The notes: generated from the sequence alone by a model not told the origin. Positions 54,901 through 63,855 are shown, numbered from the stretch's first letter. The stretch is DNA of 64,000 bases from Odiellus spinosus (GCA_963920705.1 OY987230.1:868001-932000); one strand, 5' to 3'. Translations and numbers: made by a program.

Positions 54901-57070
54901 GAATGACTTTGGTTTTGTCTAAATTGCAAAATTGTGACAAATATAAAATTGGTTAAAATTAAGCAAAAACGCTTAAAAATCCAAGATTATTGGATTCAAA
55001 TGGACACAAAACTTTTGAATTTTAAGCGATTTAGACAAAATTAAGACCACTCGAAAGACCAAATTTTGGTCTATCTAAAAAACAATAGTTTTGGAAAATC
55101 TGTTGAAAAACAAGAAAAATATGGCCAATTCAAGAAATCATACAATATCAAAATAGTCAAATTTCAGATTTTCAAAATTCGCTTTTTTATATTAGATGTT
55201 TTTTGAATTGTCCATATTTTCCATGTTTTTCAACGGATTTTCCAAAACTCTTGTTTTTTAGATAGACCAATATTTGCTCTTTCGAGTGGTCTTAATTTTG
55301 TCTAAATCGCTTAAAATTCAAAAGATTTGTGTCCATTTGAATCCAATAATCTTGGATTTTTATGCGTTTTTGCTTAATTTTAACCAATTTTATATTTGTC
55401 ACAATTTTGCAATTTAGACAAAACCAAAGTCATTCGAAAGAGCAATTAATGGACAGTCTAAATAATAACAGTTTTCAAAAATGCGTTGAAAAACAAGAAA
55501 AATGTAGACAATTCAAGAAATCATAGAATATCAAAATAGTCAAATTTCAGATTTTCAAAATTCGCTTTTTGATATTAGATGTTTTTTGAATTGGCCATAT
55601 TTTTCTTGTTTTTCAACGGATTTTTGAAAACTCTTATTATTAAGACTGTCCATTAATTGCTCTTTCGAATGACTTTGTTTTTGTCTAAATTGCAAAATTG
55701 TGACAAATATAAAATTGGTTAAAATTAAGCAAAAACGCTTAAAAATCCAAGATTATTGGATTCAAATGGACACAAAACTTTTGATTTTTAAGCGATTTAG
55801 ACAAAATTAAGACCACTCGAAAGAGCAAATATTGGTCTATCTAAAAAACAAGAGTTTTGGAAAATCCGTTGAAAAACATGGAAAATATGGACAATTCAAA
55901 AAACATCTAATATCAAAAAGCGAATTTTGAAAATCTGAAATTTGACTATTTTGATATTGTATGATTTCTTGAATTGGCCATATTTTTCTTGTTTTGCAAC
56001 GGATTTTCCAAAACTATTGTTTTTTAGATAGACCAAAATTTGGTCTTTCGAGTGGTCTTAATTTTGTCTAAATCGCTTAAAATTCAAAAGTTTTGTGTCC
56101 ATTTGAATCCAATAATCTTGGATTTTTAAGCGTTTTTGCTTAATTTTAACCAATTTTATATTTGTCACAATTTTGCAATTTAGACAAAACCAAAGTCATT
56201 CGAAAGAGCAATTAATGGACAGTCTAAATAATAAGAGTTTTCAAAAATCCGTTGAAAAACAAGAAAAATGTGGACAATTCAAAAAACATCTAATATCAAA
56301 AAGCGAATTTTGAAAATCTGAAATTTGACTATTTTGATATTCTATGATTTCTTGAATTGGCCAAATTTTTCTTGTTTTTCAACGGATTTTTGAAAACTCT
56401 TATTATTTAGACTGTCCAATAATTGCTCTTTCGAATGACTTTGGTTTTGTCTAAATTGCCAAAACGTGACAAATATAAAATTGGTTAAAATTAAGCAAAA
56501 ACGCTTAAAAATCCAAGATTATTGGATTCAAATGGACACAAAACTTTTGATTTTTAAGCGATTTAGACAAAATTAAGACCACTCGAAAGAGCACATATTG
56601 GTCTATCTGAAAATCAAGAGTTTTGGAAAATCCGTTGAAAAACATGGAAAATATGGACAATTCAAAAAACATCTAATATCAAAAAGCGAATTTTGAAAAT
56701 CTGAAATTTGACTATTTTGATATTCTATGATTTCTTGAATTGGCCATATTTTTCTTGTTTTTCAACGGATTTTTGAAAACTCTTATTATTTAGACTGTCC
56801 ATTAATTGCTCTTTCGTATGACTTTGGTTTTGTCTAAATTGCAAAATTGTGACAAATATAAAATTGGTTAAAATTAAGCAAAAACGCTTAAAAATCCAAG
56901 ATTATTGGATTCAAATGGACACAAAACTTTTGAATTTTAAGCGATTTAGACAAAATTAAGACCACTCGAAAGACCAAATTTTGGTCTATCTAAAAAACAA
57001 GAGTTTTGGAAAATCCGTTGAAAAACAAGAAAAATATGGCCAATTCAAGAAATCATACAATATCAAAATA

Positions 57071-57857
57071 TACAAAAACGTTGTTTTGCTTCGCACTTCA
57101 AAAAAGTGCATTTATAGGTAAGAATTTCAAACCCGTGAAGGGACAGAAATTAATTATCGTTGAGGGAACTATGAAAGTCACAGTCTAAGAAATCAGAAAG
57201 CCATAGTTAAAATAAATAAAATAAATACAAATTTACAAAAAAAATTACATATAAATTCGGCCTATCGAAACTTTAAGTTATGTAGATGTCATTCTATTGT
57301 ACAATTCACCTTTGGAAATTCTAACTTTTTTCTAGAGTTGAAAAACTCCCATGCGCGAAACGGTACAATAGCAAAATACCAAACAGTTGCAGCTCGTGTA
57401 GTTCTTGTGTGAAGAATTATAATATCTTAGCGAATGTTGCCTTTTGGATGTGGACTCAAGATTAAACATATTTTACCACGGGGTTTAAACCACTGTCAAA
57501 GTTTTGATGACAATTACTTTTCCCTTCTCCTAGACTCACATGGCGGTGGATTTAATTTTCAGTTTGTAAAAGCAAACACTGACATCTTTATATTGTTCCC
57601 ATTCTTTAGCTCTTTTTTCTTTAGTGGAAAATATAGAATAGAATGACTTCTGCATAAGTCTCGATAGGCCGAATTTATATGTAATTTTTTTTGTAAATTT
57701 GTATTTATTTTATTTATTTTAACTATGGCTTTCTGATTTCTTAGACTGTGTTTCATAGTTCCCTCAACGATAATTAATTTCTGTCCCTTCACGGGTTTGA
57801 AATTCTTACCTATAAATGCACTTTTTTGAAGTGCGAAGCAAAACAACGTTTTTGTAT
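57071..57857. mobile_element. 787-bp non-autonomous DNA transposon with ~198-bp terminal inverted repeats, TA target site
   Basis: The left terminal repeat (57,071-57,268) and right terminal repeat (57,661-57,857) are near-identical inverted copies starting TACAAAAACGTTG. They differ by a 3-bp indel near 57,177 and a few bases, and weaker similarity continues about 30 bp further inward. The element is flanked by TA on both sides (57,069-57,070 and 57,858-57,859), as for Tc1/mariner-type elements; superfamily assignment rests on this alone. The ~390-bp interior has no frame resembling a transposase, so the element would need a helper in trans. The left side is satellite linker but the right side is not, so it marks the array boundary. 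Confidence 0.75.
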
Positions 57858-57859
57858 AA

Positions 57860-58653
57860 TTTGTGTTTGCTTTTGGAAAAATTACACAGTTGTAAGACCA
57901 ATGAACCCGTTTTATATAGTGGTACGTACTTAAAATAATAAATTTACAAGTTGAAATTTAAATGAATTAATAAATATAAATATTTTATTTTGTACAAACT
58001 TTATTATTATTTAATGTTAATCTAAATTATGAGCTCGGAATTGGATAACGAATAACTTAGGATATCGATTGACAACTAGGATTTTTGCAGATATATAAAT
58101 CTTGGATAAATTGATTGTTAATTTAAAACCACAAATTATATTAAAAAAAATATTACATCGATACGAATTATCAAAACATAAAATTTTTAACTTGATTAAA
58201 AAACAAATTCCACATTTATTCAAACAGATGATGTAAAAATAAAAATATCACGCTTTTCAAAATCTATGATGAATGAAATTGAATAATTATATTTCAACCT
58301 ACAATGGAAAGAACCAACTAAATCACTATATTCTAGCTTCGAGATATCAATTTGGGTTAAAATCCGTGAAGAAATTTGAGTTTACAATTTTCTTTTCCGA
58401 ATGAAAAACTCGAGTATAACGTATCAATTTCGTATAGCAATGAGTACGAATAAAACGTTTGACTATCAGATACGTTAACTCAAATAAGAAATTAATATTT
58501 GTTGCAGAAGTCGTCGAAGAGTTTTAGAACTATTATAAGTAAATTGATTTGATTTCGTTACAATTTTTTTTTGTTTTTTTTTATGTTATATAATTTTATG
58601 TAACCCTTGTTATTTTGGGGCACTTGCATATAAGATAAGGTTAGTAAAGAGAC
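57860..58653. other. AT-rich intergenic DNA, nothing recognised
   Basis: This stretch has long A and T runs and only short, low-complexity open frames. No satellite monomer, inverted-repeat element, promoter or RNA gene could be supported. A poly-T tract lies at about 58,563-58,582. Confidence 0.6.
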
Positions 58654-58862
58654 AGGTTAAGCATACAAACCAAATCACGTGAGTGTTTGGAATCCGGGCT
58701 TTATTTCCGAGTTGCGGCCATTTTATTTGCTACAGACAACTTAACAGATGGCGCCAGGAGAAGTGTGATGTGCCATGTATTAGTTGTATCAAAATTAGCC
58801 CCGCCCTGGAAATCAAAACTGGATTCCGAAAAGTCACGTGATTTGGTTTGTCTGCTTAACCT
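58654..58862. mobile_element. ~209-bp MITE-like inverted-repeat element
   Basis: Bases 58,654-58,695 and 58,821-58,862 are 42-bp inverted repeats with only a few mismatches. Each contains AGGTTAAGC, ACAAACCAAATCACGTGA and GGAATCC. The interior (about 125 bp) is GC-richer than its surroundings and includes CAGATGGCGCCA. No clear target duplication is visible outside the arms, so the exact ends and family are uncertain. It could also be a regulatory inverted repeat around two E-box CACGTG sites. Confidence 0.55.
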
Positions 58863-59194
58863 TGATAAAAGTTAATTTAGCTAAGCAGTCTGTATTCGCT
58901 GCAACAAAAGAAATAAGTTGTTACAATTTAGCGTATAACTTTCTCTTTCCTCATTGTTTAAAAGAAACTAGCCTCCTCGTGGCGTTGTTTTAATAAATAA
59001 AATTACGATCCTGTTAACCCAACAGAAATACGTTTAAATATTATACAAAATATAGGTGGGTAACAGTTTTTCAGGAATTCCTAAAATTAGATACCCATAT
59101 CGCCGAAAACCTAAAAATGTAAACAAGAGACCAGTATCCCTTAGTTAAAGGTTTTAAAATAACAAGTATGTGTGACATTGAAATAAAAACACCT
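58863..59194. other. Intergenic DNA, nothing recognised
   Basis: This interval separates the inverted-repeat element from the 3' end of the small minus-strand gene. It is AT-rich with no open frame of note and no repeat shared with other parts of the window. Confidence 0.5.
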
Positions 59195-59209
59195 CTATAA
59201 CAAATATGA

Positions 59210-59215
59210 TTTATT
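59210..59215 (-). terminator. Polyadenylation signal AATAAA
   Basis: The minus-strand sequence AATAAA lies 15 bp after the TGA of the 64-residue frame. It would give a very short 3' UTR and a transcript of roughly 340 nt. Confidence 0.45.
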
Positions 59216-59229
59216 TAGTCAAGCGTAAT

Positions 59230-59424
59230 TCACGCGATGGTTAAAAAAAATATTTCCATGTACGCAATGATCAGGCTGACGATGTAGAAGTTCTTGCTCA
59301 GGGTTCCCACTTCCTCAAAGTCTTGACGCATAGCGCGGTTTTCTAGCAGGCAGGTTTCTTCATAGAATGACTTATGCAGATGATAAGTAGATACTGCTGA
59401 CAATGTGATGGTCGAGTGTTTCAT
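59230..59424 (-). CDS. Hypothetical 64-residue protein with hydrophobic C-terminus
   Basis: I do not recognise the family. The frame starts at an ATG (complement of 59,422-59,424) with G at -3 and ends at TGA (59,230-59,232). The N-terminal third is Ser/Thr/His-rich. Residues 22-38 are charged and mostly acidic (E22, E23, E28, D35, E37, E38, with R30 and R33). Residues 46-64 are almost entirely hydrophobic, beginning FYIVSLIIAY, and could be a tail-anchor or membrane segment. No signal peptide is seen. The case for a real gene rests on context: a strong TATA box 134 bp upstream of the ATG, an initiator-like TCATTT, and an AATAAA 15 bp after the stop, all on the same strand and compactly spaced. 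It could instead be the last exon of a longer gene or a promoter-bearing pseudogene. Confidence 0.45.
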   Translation of the reverse strand: MKHSTITLSAVSTYHLHKSFYEETCLLENRAMRQDFEEVGTLSKNFYIVSLIIAYMEIFFLTIA

Positions 59425-59529
59425 GGCACGCCAGTCAGTTAATGAAGATGCGACGCTATCCTTCCACCTTGGAGTTCAAAGTAATGACTAACCAATACTT
59501 CCAAGTTGACGTCGAGATATTAAGCAGTC

Positions 59530-59535
59530 AAATGA
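59530..59535 (-). promoter_or_regulatory. Initiator-like TCATTT, predicted start at 59,533
   Basis: TCATTT fits the arthropod initiator consensus TCAKTY. It puts +1 about 33 bp from the first T of the TATA box, slightly longer than the usual 30-31. It would give a 5' leader of about 109 nt. Confidence 0.35.
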
Positions 59536-59557
59536 TATTGTTTCGCTGAATACCTAG

Positions 59558-59566
59558 CCTTTTATA
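59558..59566 (-). promoter_or_regulatory. TATA box for the 64-residue gene
   Basis: On the minus strand the sequence is GGGTATAAAAGGC, a textbook TATA element with its flanking G/C. It stands about 33 bp upstream of the initiator-like site. Confidence 0.55.
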
Positions 59567-59569
59567 CCC

Positions 59570-59832
59570 AAAGTAGGCAAGATAAAAAACGGGCCCATTA
59601 ACAAAGAGTGGCCTACTGGGGGAGTGGTGTCCCACCGCCGATTTTTATAAACTAATGAATTAATTAAATCTGTCTCAGAGTCCATTTTTCTAAGACATTT
59701 TGGAAATCTCATCTCTATATATCATTGAGGCTAATGTGAAATACCCTAGTTTATCTACCCTACGGTACATCATTCTAATTTTGTTAATAAAACATTATCA
59801 ACAAAACATTCCGTGCGTTTCTTAGATATAGA
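59570..59832. other. Upstream region of the minus-strand gene, nothing further recognised
   Basis: A short G/C-rich patch lies at about 59,590-59,643, followed by AT-rich DNA. No gene or repeat could be supported. Confidence 0.4.
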
Positions 59833-59908
59833 GACTAAAAAAATAGTTTCCTTATTCCGTCTTTCACTTTGACTAAAAAAATAGTTTCCTTATTCCGTCT
59901 TTCGCTTT
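59833..59908. repeat. 38-bp direct tandem duplication
   Basis: Copies at 59,833-59,870 and 59,871-59,908 differ at one base (TTTCACTTT versus TTTCGCTTT). The downstream sequence AACGTTATCTAAAG...TTTTGTTAT resembles the last 26 bases of the window (63,975-64,000), hinting that both belong to copies of one dispersed element. Confidence 0.8.
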
Positions 59909-60016
59909 AACGTTATCTAAAGTTTTTGTTATCTCAGTCGTAGTATTCAACATCAGAAAAGTATAACAAGTTGGGAAACCAAAATATAACCTCCCCGACC
60001 CCGACGTTAAGGTAAT

Positions 60017-60040
60017 CTAACCTAACCTAACCCTACCTAA
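60017..60040 (-). repeat. Short TTAGG-type (CCTAA) run
   Basis: Three CTAAC units followed by a degenerate CCTACCTAA read as TTAGG repeats on the minus strand, the usual insect telomere unit. At 24 bp it is too short to call an interstitial telomere with confidence. Confidence 0.3.
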
Positions 60041-60060
60041 AATAAAAGATGAAAAGAAAT

Positions 60061-61650
60061 GTAGAGTATTGGATGAGTAGAAGAAACAGCGAAATAGGCA
60101 AAATATTATATCACATTGAACCTATATGCATTTCTTCAGTATACCAACACAACCCTAAATAATTCTCTACTTAAAACCAAACCTAACTAGAGAAAAAAAG
60201 GAAAATAAATAAGATATAACCACATAGATTTCAAGATAAATAATCCAGTCCATAATTCAGTATTAAAACAAAAAAATCAGAATTAAGACAACTGAAATTA
60301 GCAATCTTTGGCAATATGTAAAATAGCCCTTACACGAACAATTTAAGTAAAGCAAATTATCAAATAAACGCCAAATAAGTCAATTAATTAAAATTAAAAA
60401 TATTAATCTTACCACTACCAAATAGCGGGCAGAAAACACAGACATCAAGATAACATTAGCAAAATAAATTTTCAACACCGGTAATCCTGAGAACTAGATT
60501 CTACAAAATCTTCTGGAATAATAAATTTATTTTAATCTAAAAAATATAAAATCTTAAAAAAAATATCTATACAAATAACATATTGATAAACCAATTAAAA
60601 TTAGATGCGAAAAACATTTAATCTCGATATGAGATTAAATACACAAGGTCAAGGTTCTTCTTTTAAAACCATATCAGAATTTTGACGGTTGTAGAGTATT
60701 TGTAGACCAAGTAACGTGAAAAGGCAAAATGTTATATCAAATTGAACCTATACATGGCTTCAGTATACAACACAAGTTGTGAAACAAACGTTATTTTACG
60801 TGACTACACACTAGCTAAAACATCACCGAAAATAAACGACAGTAGGCATTATTAACTCTTTTACGAAAACAAAAAATTACTACAGAGAAAAATGAGTCAG
60901 AAAAAAAAAACCTTTTGATTTCCAAACTAATATTTCAGTCACAACTCAGTAATAAAAATTAGAGTTCAGGTCAATGAAAATATACCAAAAATGTCCAAAC
61001 AAATAATAAACGCATCAAATAAATGATTCAAATTCAAAATTACTTCCTTACCAATAAATTGTATTCAAACGAATGAAACTTAATTTAAAATTTCAACGAG
61101 TCAAATCTCTAGAGAACAAACTTCGTCGAAGATTTCAAAAGAAATGAAACGATTTTACGTTCAATAAATTAAAATTTAGATAAGCAAGGTCAAGGTCCCT
61201 CAGTAAAATCATATCGGCGTTAAGAAAACTAGAGTATTTGTAGACCAAGTAACGTCATTAGGCAAAATATTTGATCAAAATCAAGTTATGACCTCGGTAT
61301 CGTCATATAACCGTAAATAAACATATTCAATAAACAATTAACGAATAAGCTTTCCGCATAACACGCTAAACTACGAACTGTGACGTACAATTTCGCTTTT
61401 TGGTGCTACACGACCTACAGATACCTTATAAGCCTACGTCTAAAAACACGTTTTTTGGTGATAATGCTGTGAGTAAAGAATAGATGTTTCTCTTTTGGCC
61501 CTACCATAAATTTTTTATATATTTTTTTTCTGACAGGGCAGGCCTGAGTAAAAATATACCAAGTTGTGAAACAAACGTCATTTTACGTGACTCCACACTA
61601 GCTAAAATGTTACCGGAAATACACGTCAGTAGGCATTAAAAGCCTGGTTC
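60061..61650. repeat. Degenerate tandem repeat, unit ~540-630 bp, about 2.7 copies
   Basis: The start motif TAGAGTATT recurs at 60,062, 60,692 and about 61,230, the last two followed by GTAGACCAAGTAACGT. Inner blocks correspond in order: GGCAAAATRTT, then TTGAACCTATA in copies 1 and 2, then an AT-rich part with CAGTCN2-4AACTCAGTA. Each of the first two units closes with AAGGTCAAGGTYCYTC. AAGTTGTGAAACAAACGT...TTTTACGTGACT...CACACTAGCTAAAA is found near 60,773 and 61,561. Identity looks moderate, so the repeat is old. No coding potential is seen. It may be a decayed satellite or a nested transposon remnant. Confidence 0.6.
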
Positions 61651-61666
61651 TATTATACTTAATTGG

Positions 61667-61840
61667 GATTAACATTAAATTCATGTATGAAAAAGTGTGA
61701 AACTAAAACTAGCAGTCATCACGAGATCCAATCACGTGATTCTTTTCCTCACTCTGTCTACATTTCACTCTTGGGTCAACCATATCATACATGACTATTA
61801 AAACACGAGAAATTTCAATGTCAATCCGGTTTAAGAAAGT
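61667..61840. mobile_element. Possible degenerate inverted-repeat element
   Basis: GGATTAACATTAAATTC...ATGTATGA on the left mirrors TCATACATGA...AATTTCAATGTCAATCC on the right, with indels. The middle contains a palindromic AATCACGTGATT. Target duplications are not visible and the call is weak. Confidence 0.25.
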
Positions 61841-61869
61841 TCGTCAATTGTTAATTGTGGCATGACTAA

Positions 61870-62395
61870 AGCCGGATTCACACAGACCAATTTTCACGCT
61901 TTTCACGGTCACGCGCGAGGGGCAATGGGCAAACCACTCTTGGAATCAGGTGTACAAACTAAATGGAATCACGCGAATCGATTCGGAATCAGGAGAATCG
62001 ATACGGAATCACGCGAATCGATTCGGAATCACGCGAATCGATTCGGAATCAGGAGAATCGATACGGAATCACGCGAATCGATTCGGAATCACGCGAATCG
62101 ATTCGGAATCACGAGAATCGATACGGAATCACGCGAATCGATACGGAATCACGCGAATCGATTCGGAATCACGCGAATCGATTCGGAATCACGAGAATCG
62201 ATTCGGAATCACGTGAATCACGAATCAATTCGGAATCACGCGAATTGATTCGGAATCACTGACAATCAAATGAATCTGGAATCAGGTGTACAAAATTTTT
62301 CTAGAGTGGTTTGCACCTCGCTCGCGCGTGCTTATGGTACTTCTATGAGTTCACGAGCGTGAAACGCGTAAAAAAAGGTCTGTGTGTATCCGCGT
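61870..62395. mobile_element. 526-bp MITE-like element carrying an internal minisatellite; TAA target site
   Basis: The left end (61,870 to about 61,948) and right end (about 62,308-62,395) are imperfect inverted repeats sharing CACACAGACC, ACGC-TTTCACG, CACGCGCGAG and GCAAACCACTCT in mirrored order. TAA stands outside both ends (61,867-61,869 and 62,396-62,398), as for PIF/Harbinger-type elements, so that superfamily is a reasonable guess. There is no transposase. The interior is a 20-bp tandem array flanked by two direct copies of GGAATCAGGTGTACAAA (61,942-61,958 and 62,278-62,294). Base composition is clearly more GC-rich than the flanks. Confidence 0.6.
61965..62259. repeat. 20-bp minisatellite, about 15 units, with partial 60-bp superperiod
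   Basis: The unit is GGAATCACGCGAATCGATTC, containing the perfect palindrome GAATCGATTC. Variants (AGGAG or ACGAG for ACGCG; GATAC for GATTC) recur every third unit over the first half, giving a 60-bp superperiod. Since 20 is not a multiple of 3 and the unit lacks stops on this strand, all three forward frames are open across the array; this is not evidence of a protein. Confidence 0.92.
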
Positions 62396-62399
62396 TAAC

Positions 62400-63230
62400 C
62401 TGGTTCGCTCTGCGCATGTACACAATTTCGCACGAAATACATTTGCGAAACGCGCGAAAATTATAAAAAAATTAATTTGAAAATCCGTGCCAGTAATTAA
62501 AACCAAATACGCCACTGTTTGCAAGTTTGCCAGAAGATTACGATATTTCCCCATACATGAAGCTGATTCTCCCAAGAATATCAAAAAAAATCACATTGAT
62601 ATTTTCCATGCGTAAAGAGGTTTCCGACTTCAAATTTAGTGGTCTACACATACTCGCGTGCTGGCGAACTCGATTTTACACGTGTCACAAATACACTGGA
62701 AACCTACTCTACTTCTGTTCGAGGAGAGTTTTCACGACTATCATTTTTCTTAAGTGGTTTAACATTATGCATAAATCCGCCTCAGCTTCAAATCTTATAC
62801 ACCAATTCCCCTTGAACTGGCTAAAAATTCACCGAGTATAATCGAAGTTATTATTGTCTTATCTCTTATCTAAATTATGTTGTTTCAATCTTCCATACCC
62901 GTGTAAACGCACCTTTATTTAAGTTCTTCAATCCACCCCAAGTTTGCACCAGAGATAAGCCTATACTGCCCGTTATACCTTTGCTTTTTCGAGTAAATGA
63001 TATATATGGAAAATAGCTTAGGCGCATGCTGCCAACTAAAACTGCCATTAATCGGTCAAATTTCTTTAAATTTTTGCATAAATTCTCAAATAACTTCTAA
63101 ACTATCTCGAATTTTAAATTAATTTTTCGACTTTCTAATTAATTAGATTAAGATGAACCATTTTAATATTTTTAATTATAATATAAATTAATATTGCGTT
63201 TCATTTCCCTAAACAATATCAAACAAAATC
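62400..63230. other. Intergenic DNA, nothing recognised
   Basis: It begins with CG-rich words (GCGCATG, CGCGCGAAAAT) and turns AT-rich after about 63,050. The longest frame here (62,527-62,841, plus, 104 codons) has no recognisable domain and no promoter or polyadenylation signal that would support it. Confidence 0.4.
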
Positions 63231-63244
63231 ACCCCATGAGGCTA

Positions 63245-63277
63245 ATTTGCATACGTTCCAAAAAGATACTATATAAA
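63245..63277 (+). promoter_or_regulatory. Octamer (ATTTGCAT) plus TATA box, possible orphan promoter
   Basis: ATTTGCAT at 63,245-63,252 is the POU-domain octamer; TATATAAA follows at 63,270-63,277. The pair could be a plus-strand core promoter with a start near 63,300. The nearest ATG (63,316) opens no long frame and a 12-base C run follows at 63,340-63,351, so no gene is attached. Confidence 0.25.
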
Positions 63278-63359
63278 CCTTTCGAAGGGCTATATTAATC
63301 GAAGTAACCGTGCGTGATGGCCATGAAGTTAGGGGGAAACCCCCCCCCCCCTTTCAATG

Positions 63360-63770
63360 TCTTGCTGATTCTTGATCTCTAGGCGCTTGGCGACGCAATT
63401 TACCCATTGGTGGGGCGATGTTTGGAGTCAGTGGAAGGTTGATGTGAACTGTACTAGTGGGGGACGCCTCGCTAGTATGGAACGCTGAGATCGGAAACTG
63501 GAGGTTGGACCTTGGTGCGGGGATGGTCGGAGGTGATTATGACAGTGGGAGACGTCCCATTGCTTGTAATCGCCTTCGGCTGTTCAGCATCGAGGTTCGC
63601 CCGTAAAGTGGATGGTGGAATGCGATGATGTGCAATGGGAGACGTCCTGTTATATGTCTTTGCACGACACTTGAAACTCAATGTGGCAGCCACGCTTAAA
63701 GGAGGTAATTCCCCGGAATTGAACGATAAGCTGGTATGATTACGTCTCTAGACTTTTGGCTCCACGAGCT
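63360..63770. other. GC-richer block, possible decayed retroelement or gene fragment
   Basis: This stretch is visibly more GC-rich than the rest of the window. A related GGGRGACGYC word occurs three times about 90 bp apart (near 63,459, 63,547 and 63,638), suggesting an old internal repeat. On the minus strand the longest frame is 63,472-63,693 (73 codons), rich in Pro, Ser and Thr, including NRTSPIAHH and NGTSPTVII as related segments. It may be a fragment of a repetitive low-complexity coding region; no family is recognised. Confidence 0.3.
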
Positions 63771-63807
63771 AGGTCACGTGACTTCCGTTTACACAGGATA
63801 TCCGCTT

Positions 63808-63849
63808 ACACACACAGACAGACAGACACACAGACAGACACACAGACAC
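63808..63849. repeat. CACA/GACA compound microsatellite
   Basis: This is an irregular run of CACA and GACA tetramers. Minus-strand frames across it are low-complexity (repeated CVSLS) and not a gene. Confidence 0.9.
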
Positions 63850-63855
63850 GACCAG

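Larger units (their letters stand above)
1..57070. repeat. Satellite DNA array, ~382-bp monomers in mixed orientation (left end outside the window)
   Basis: The same AT-rich sequence recurs about every 382-383 bp from base 1 to 57,070, about 149 times, with only scattered substitutions and 1-3 bp indels. Orientation can be read from the core centre: CCAAGATTATTGG for forward (F) and CCAATAATCTTGG for reverse (R). F centres lie near 167, 932, 1316, 1700 and 2085; R centres lie near 530, 2828, 3976 and 4356. Orientation changes often but the pitch is kept. No monomer holds a long open frame and no transposase-like sequence is present. The array is not complete on the left. On the right it ends inside a linker at 57,070, against a transposon. 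Known satellites of this kind form heterochromatin or centromeres; that role here is inference. Confidence 0.97.

Noticed and set aside
1-57070. Regular repeats as a CRISPR-like or gene-cluster array
   Set aside because: The spacing unit is 382 bp with no unique spacers; all of it is repeat. The context is eukaryotic.
1-57070. CENP-B box in the satellite
   Set aside because: TTTCGAATGACTTTGG and TTTCGAGTGGTC only share the TTCG word; the CGGG half of the box is absent.
1-57070. Hammerhead ribozyme in the satellite monomer, as in some insect satellites
   Set aside because: No CTGANGA followed by a hairpin and GAAA was found in either strand of the monomer; AATCTGAAATTTG lacks the core.
1-57070. 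Compensatory selection on the GACC/GGTC mini-hairpin
   Set aside because: Unmatched combinations are as easy to find as matched ones, so exchange between arms explains the variants without selection.
57006-57188. 60-codon frame across the array edge
   Set aside because: It starts in satellite and ends in the transposon terminal repeat, with no similarity to a transposase.
57559-57846. 95-codon minus-strand frame and the overlapping plus-strand frame at 57,434-57,646
   Set aside because: They lie in the terminal repeat and interior of the 787-bp element, are low-complexity (Lys/Asn/Ile rich), and lack any catalytic pattern.
58017-58223. 68-codon minus-strand frame
   Set aside because: AT-rich chance frame with no promoter, polyadenylation signal or recognisable domain.
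58687-58875. 62-codon plus-strand frame
   Set aside because: It is contained almost wholly within the inverted-repeat element at 58,654-58,862 and reads through its arm.
60017-60040. Telomere or subtelomere boundary
   Set aside because: Only about three clean CCTAA units, far too few to infer a telomere.
61862-62262. Three overlapping 88-128-codon frames with NHANRFGI..RIDTESRESIR repeats
   Set aside because: They are the same 20-bp minisatellite read in all three frames; 20 bp times 3 gives an automatic 20-residue period.
62351-62841. Frames of 77 (minus) and 104 (plus) codons
   Set aside because: The two overlap, neither has recognisable domains or supporting signals, and part of the first lies in the MITE arm.
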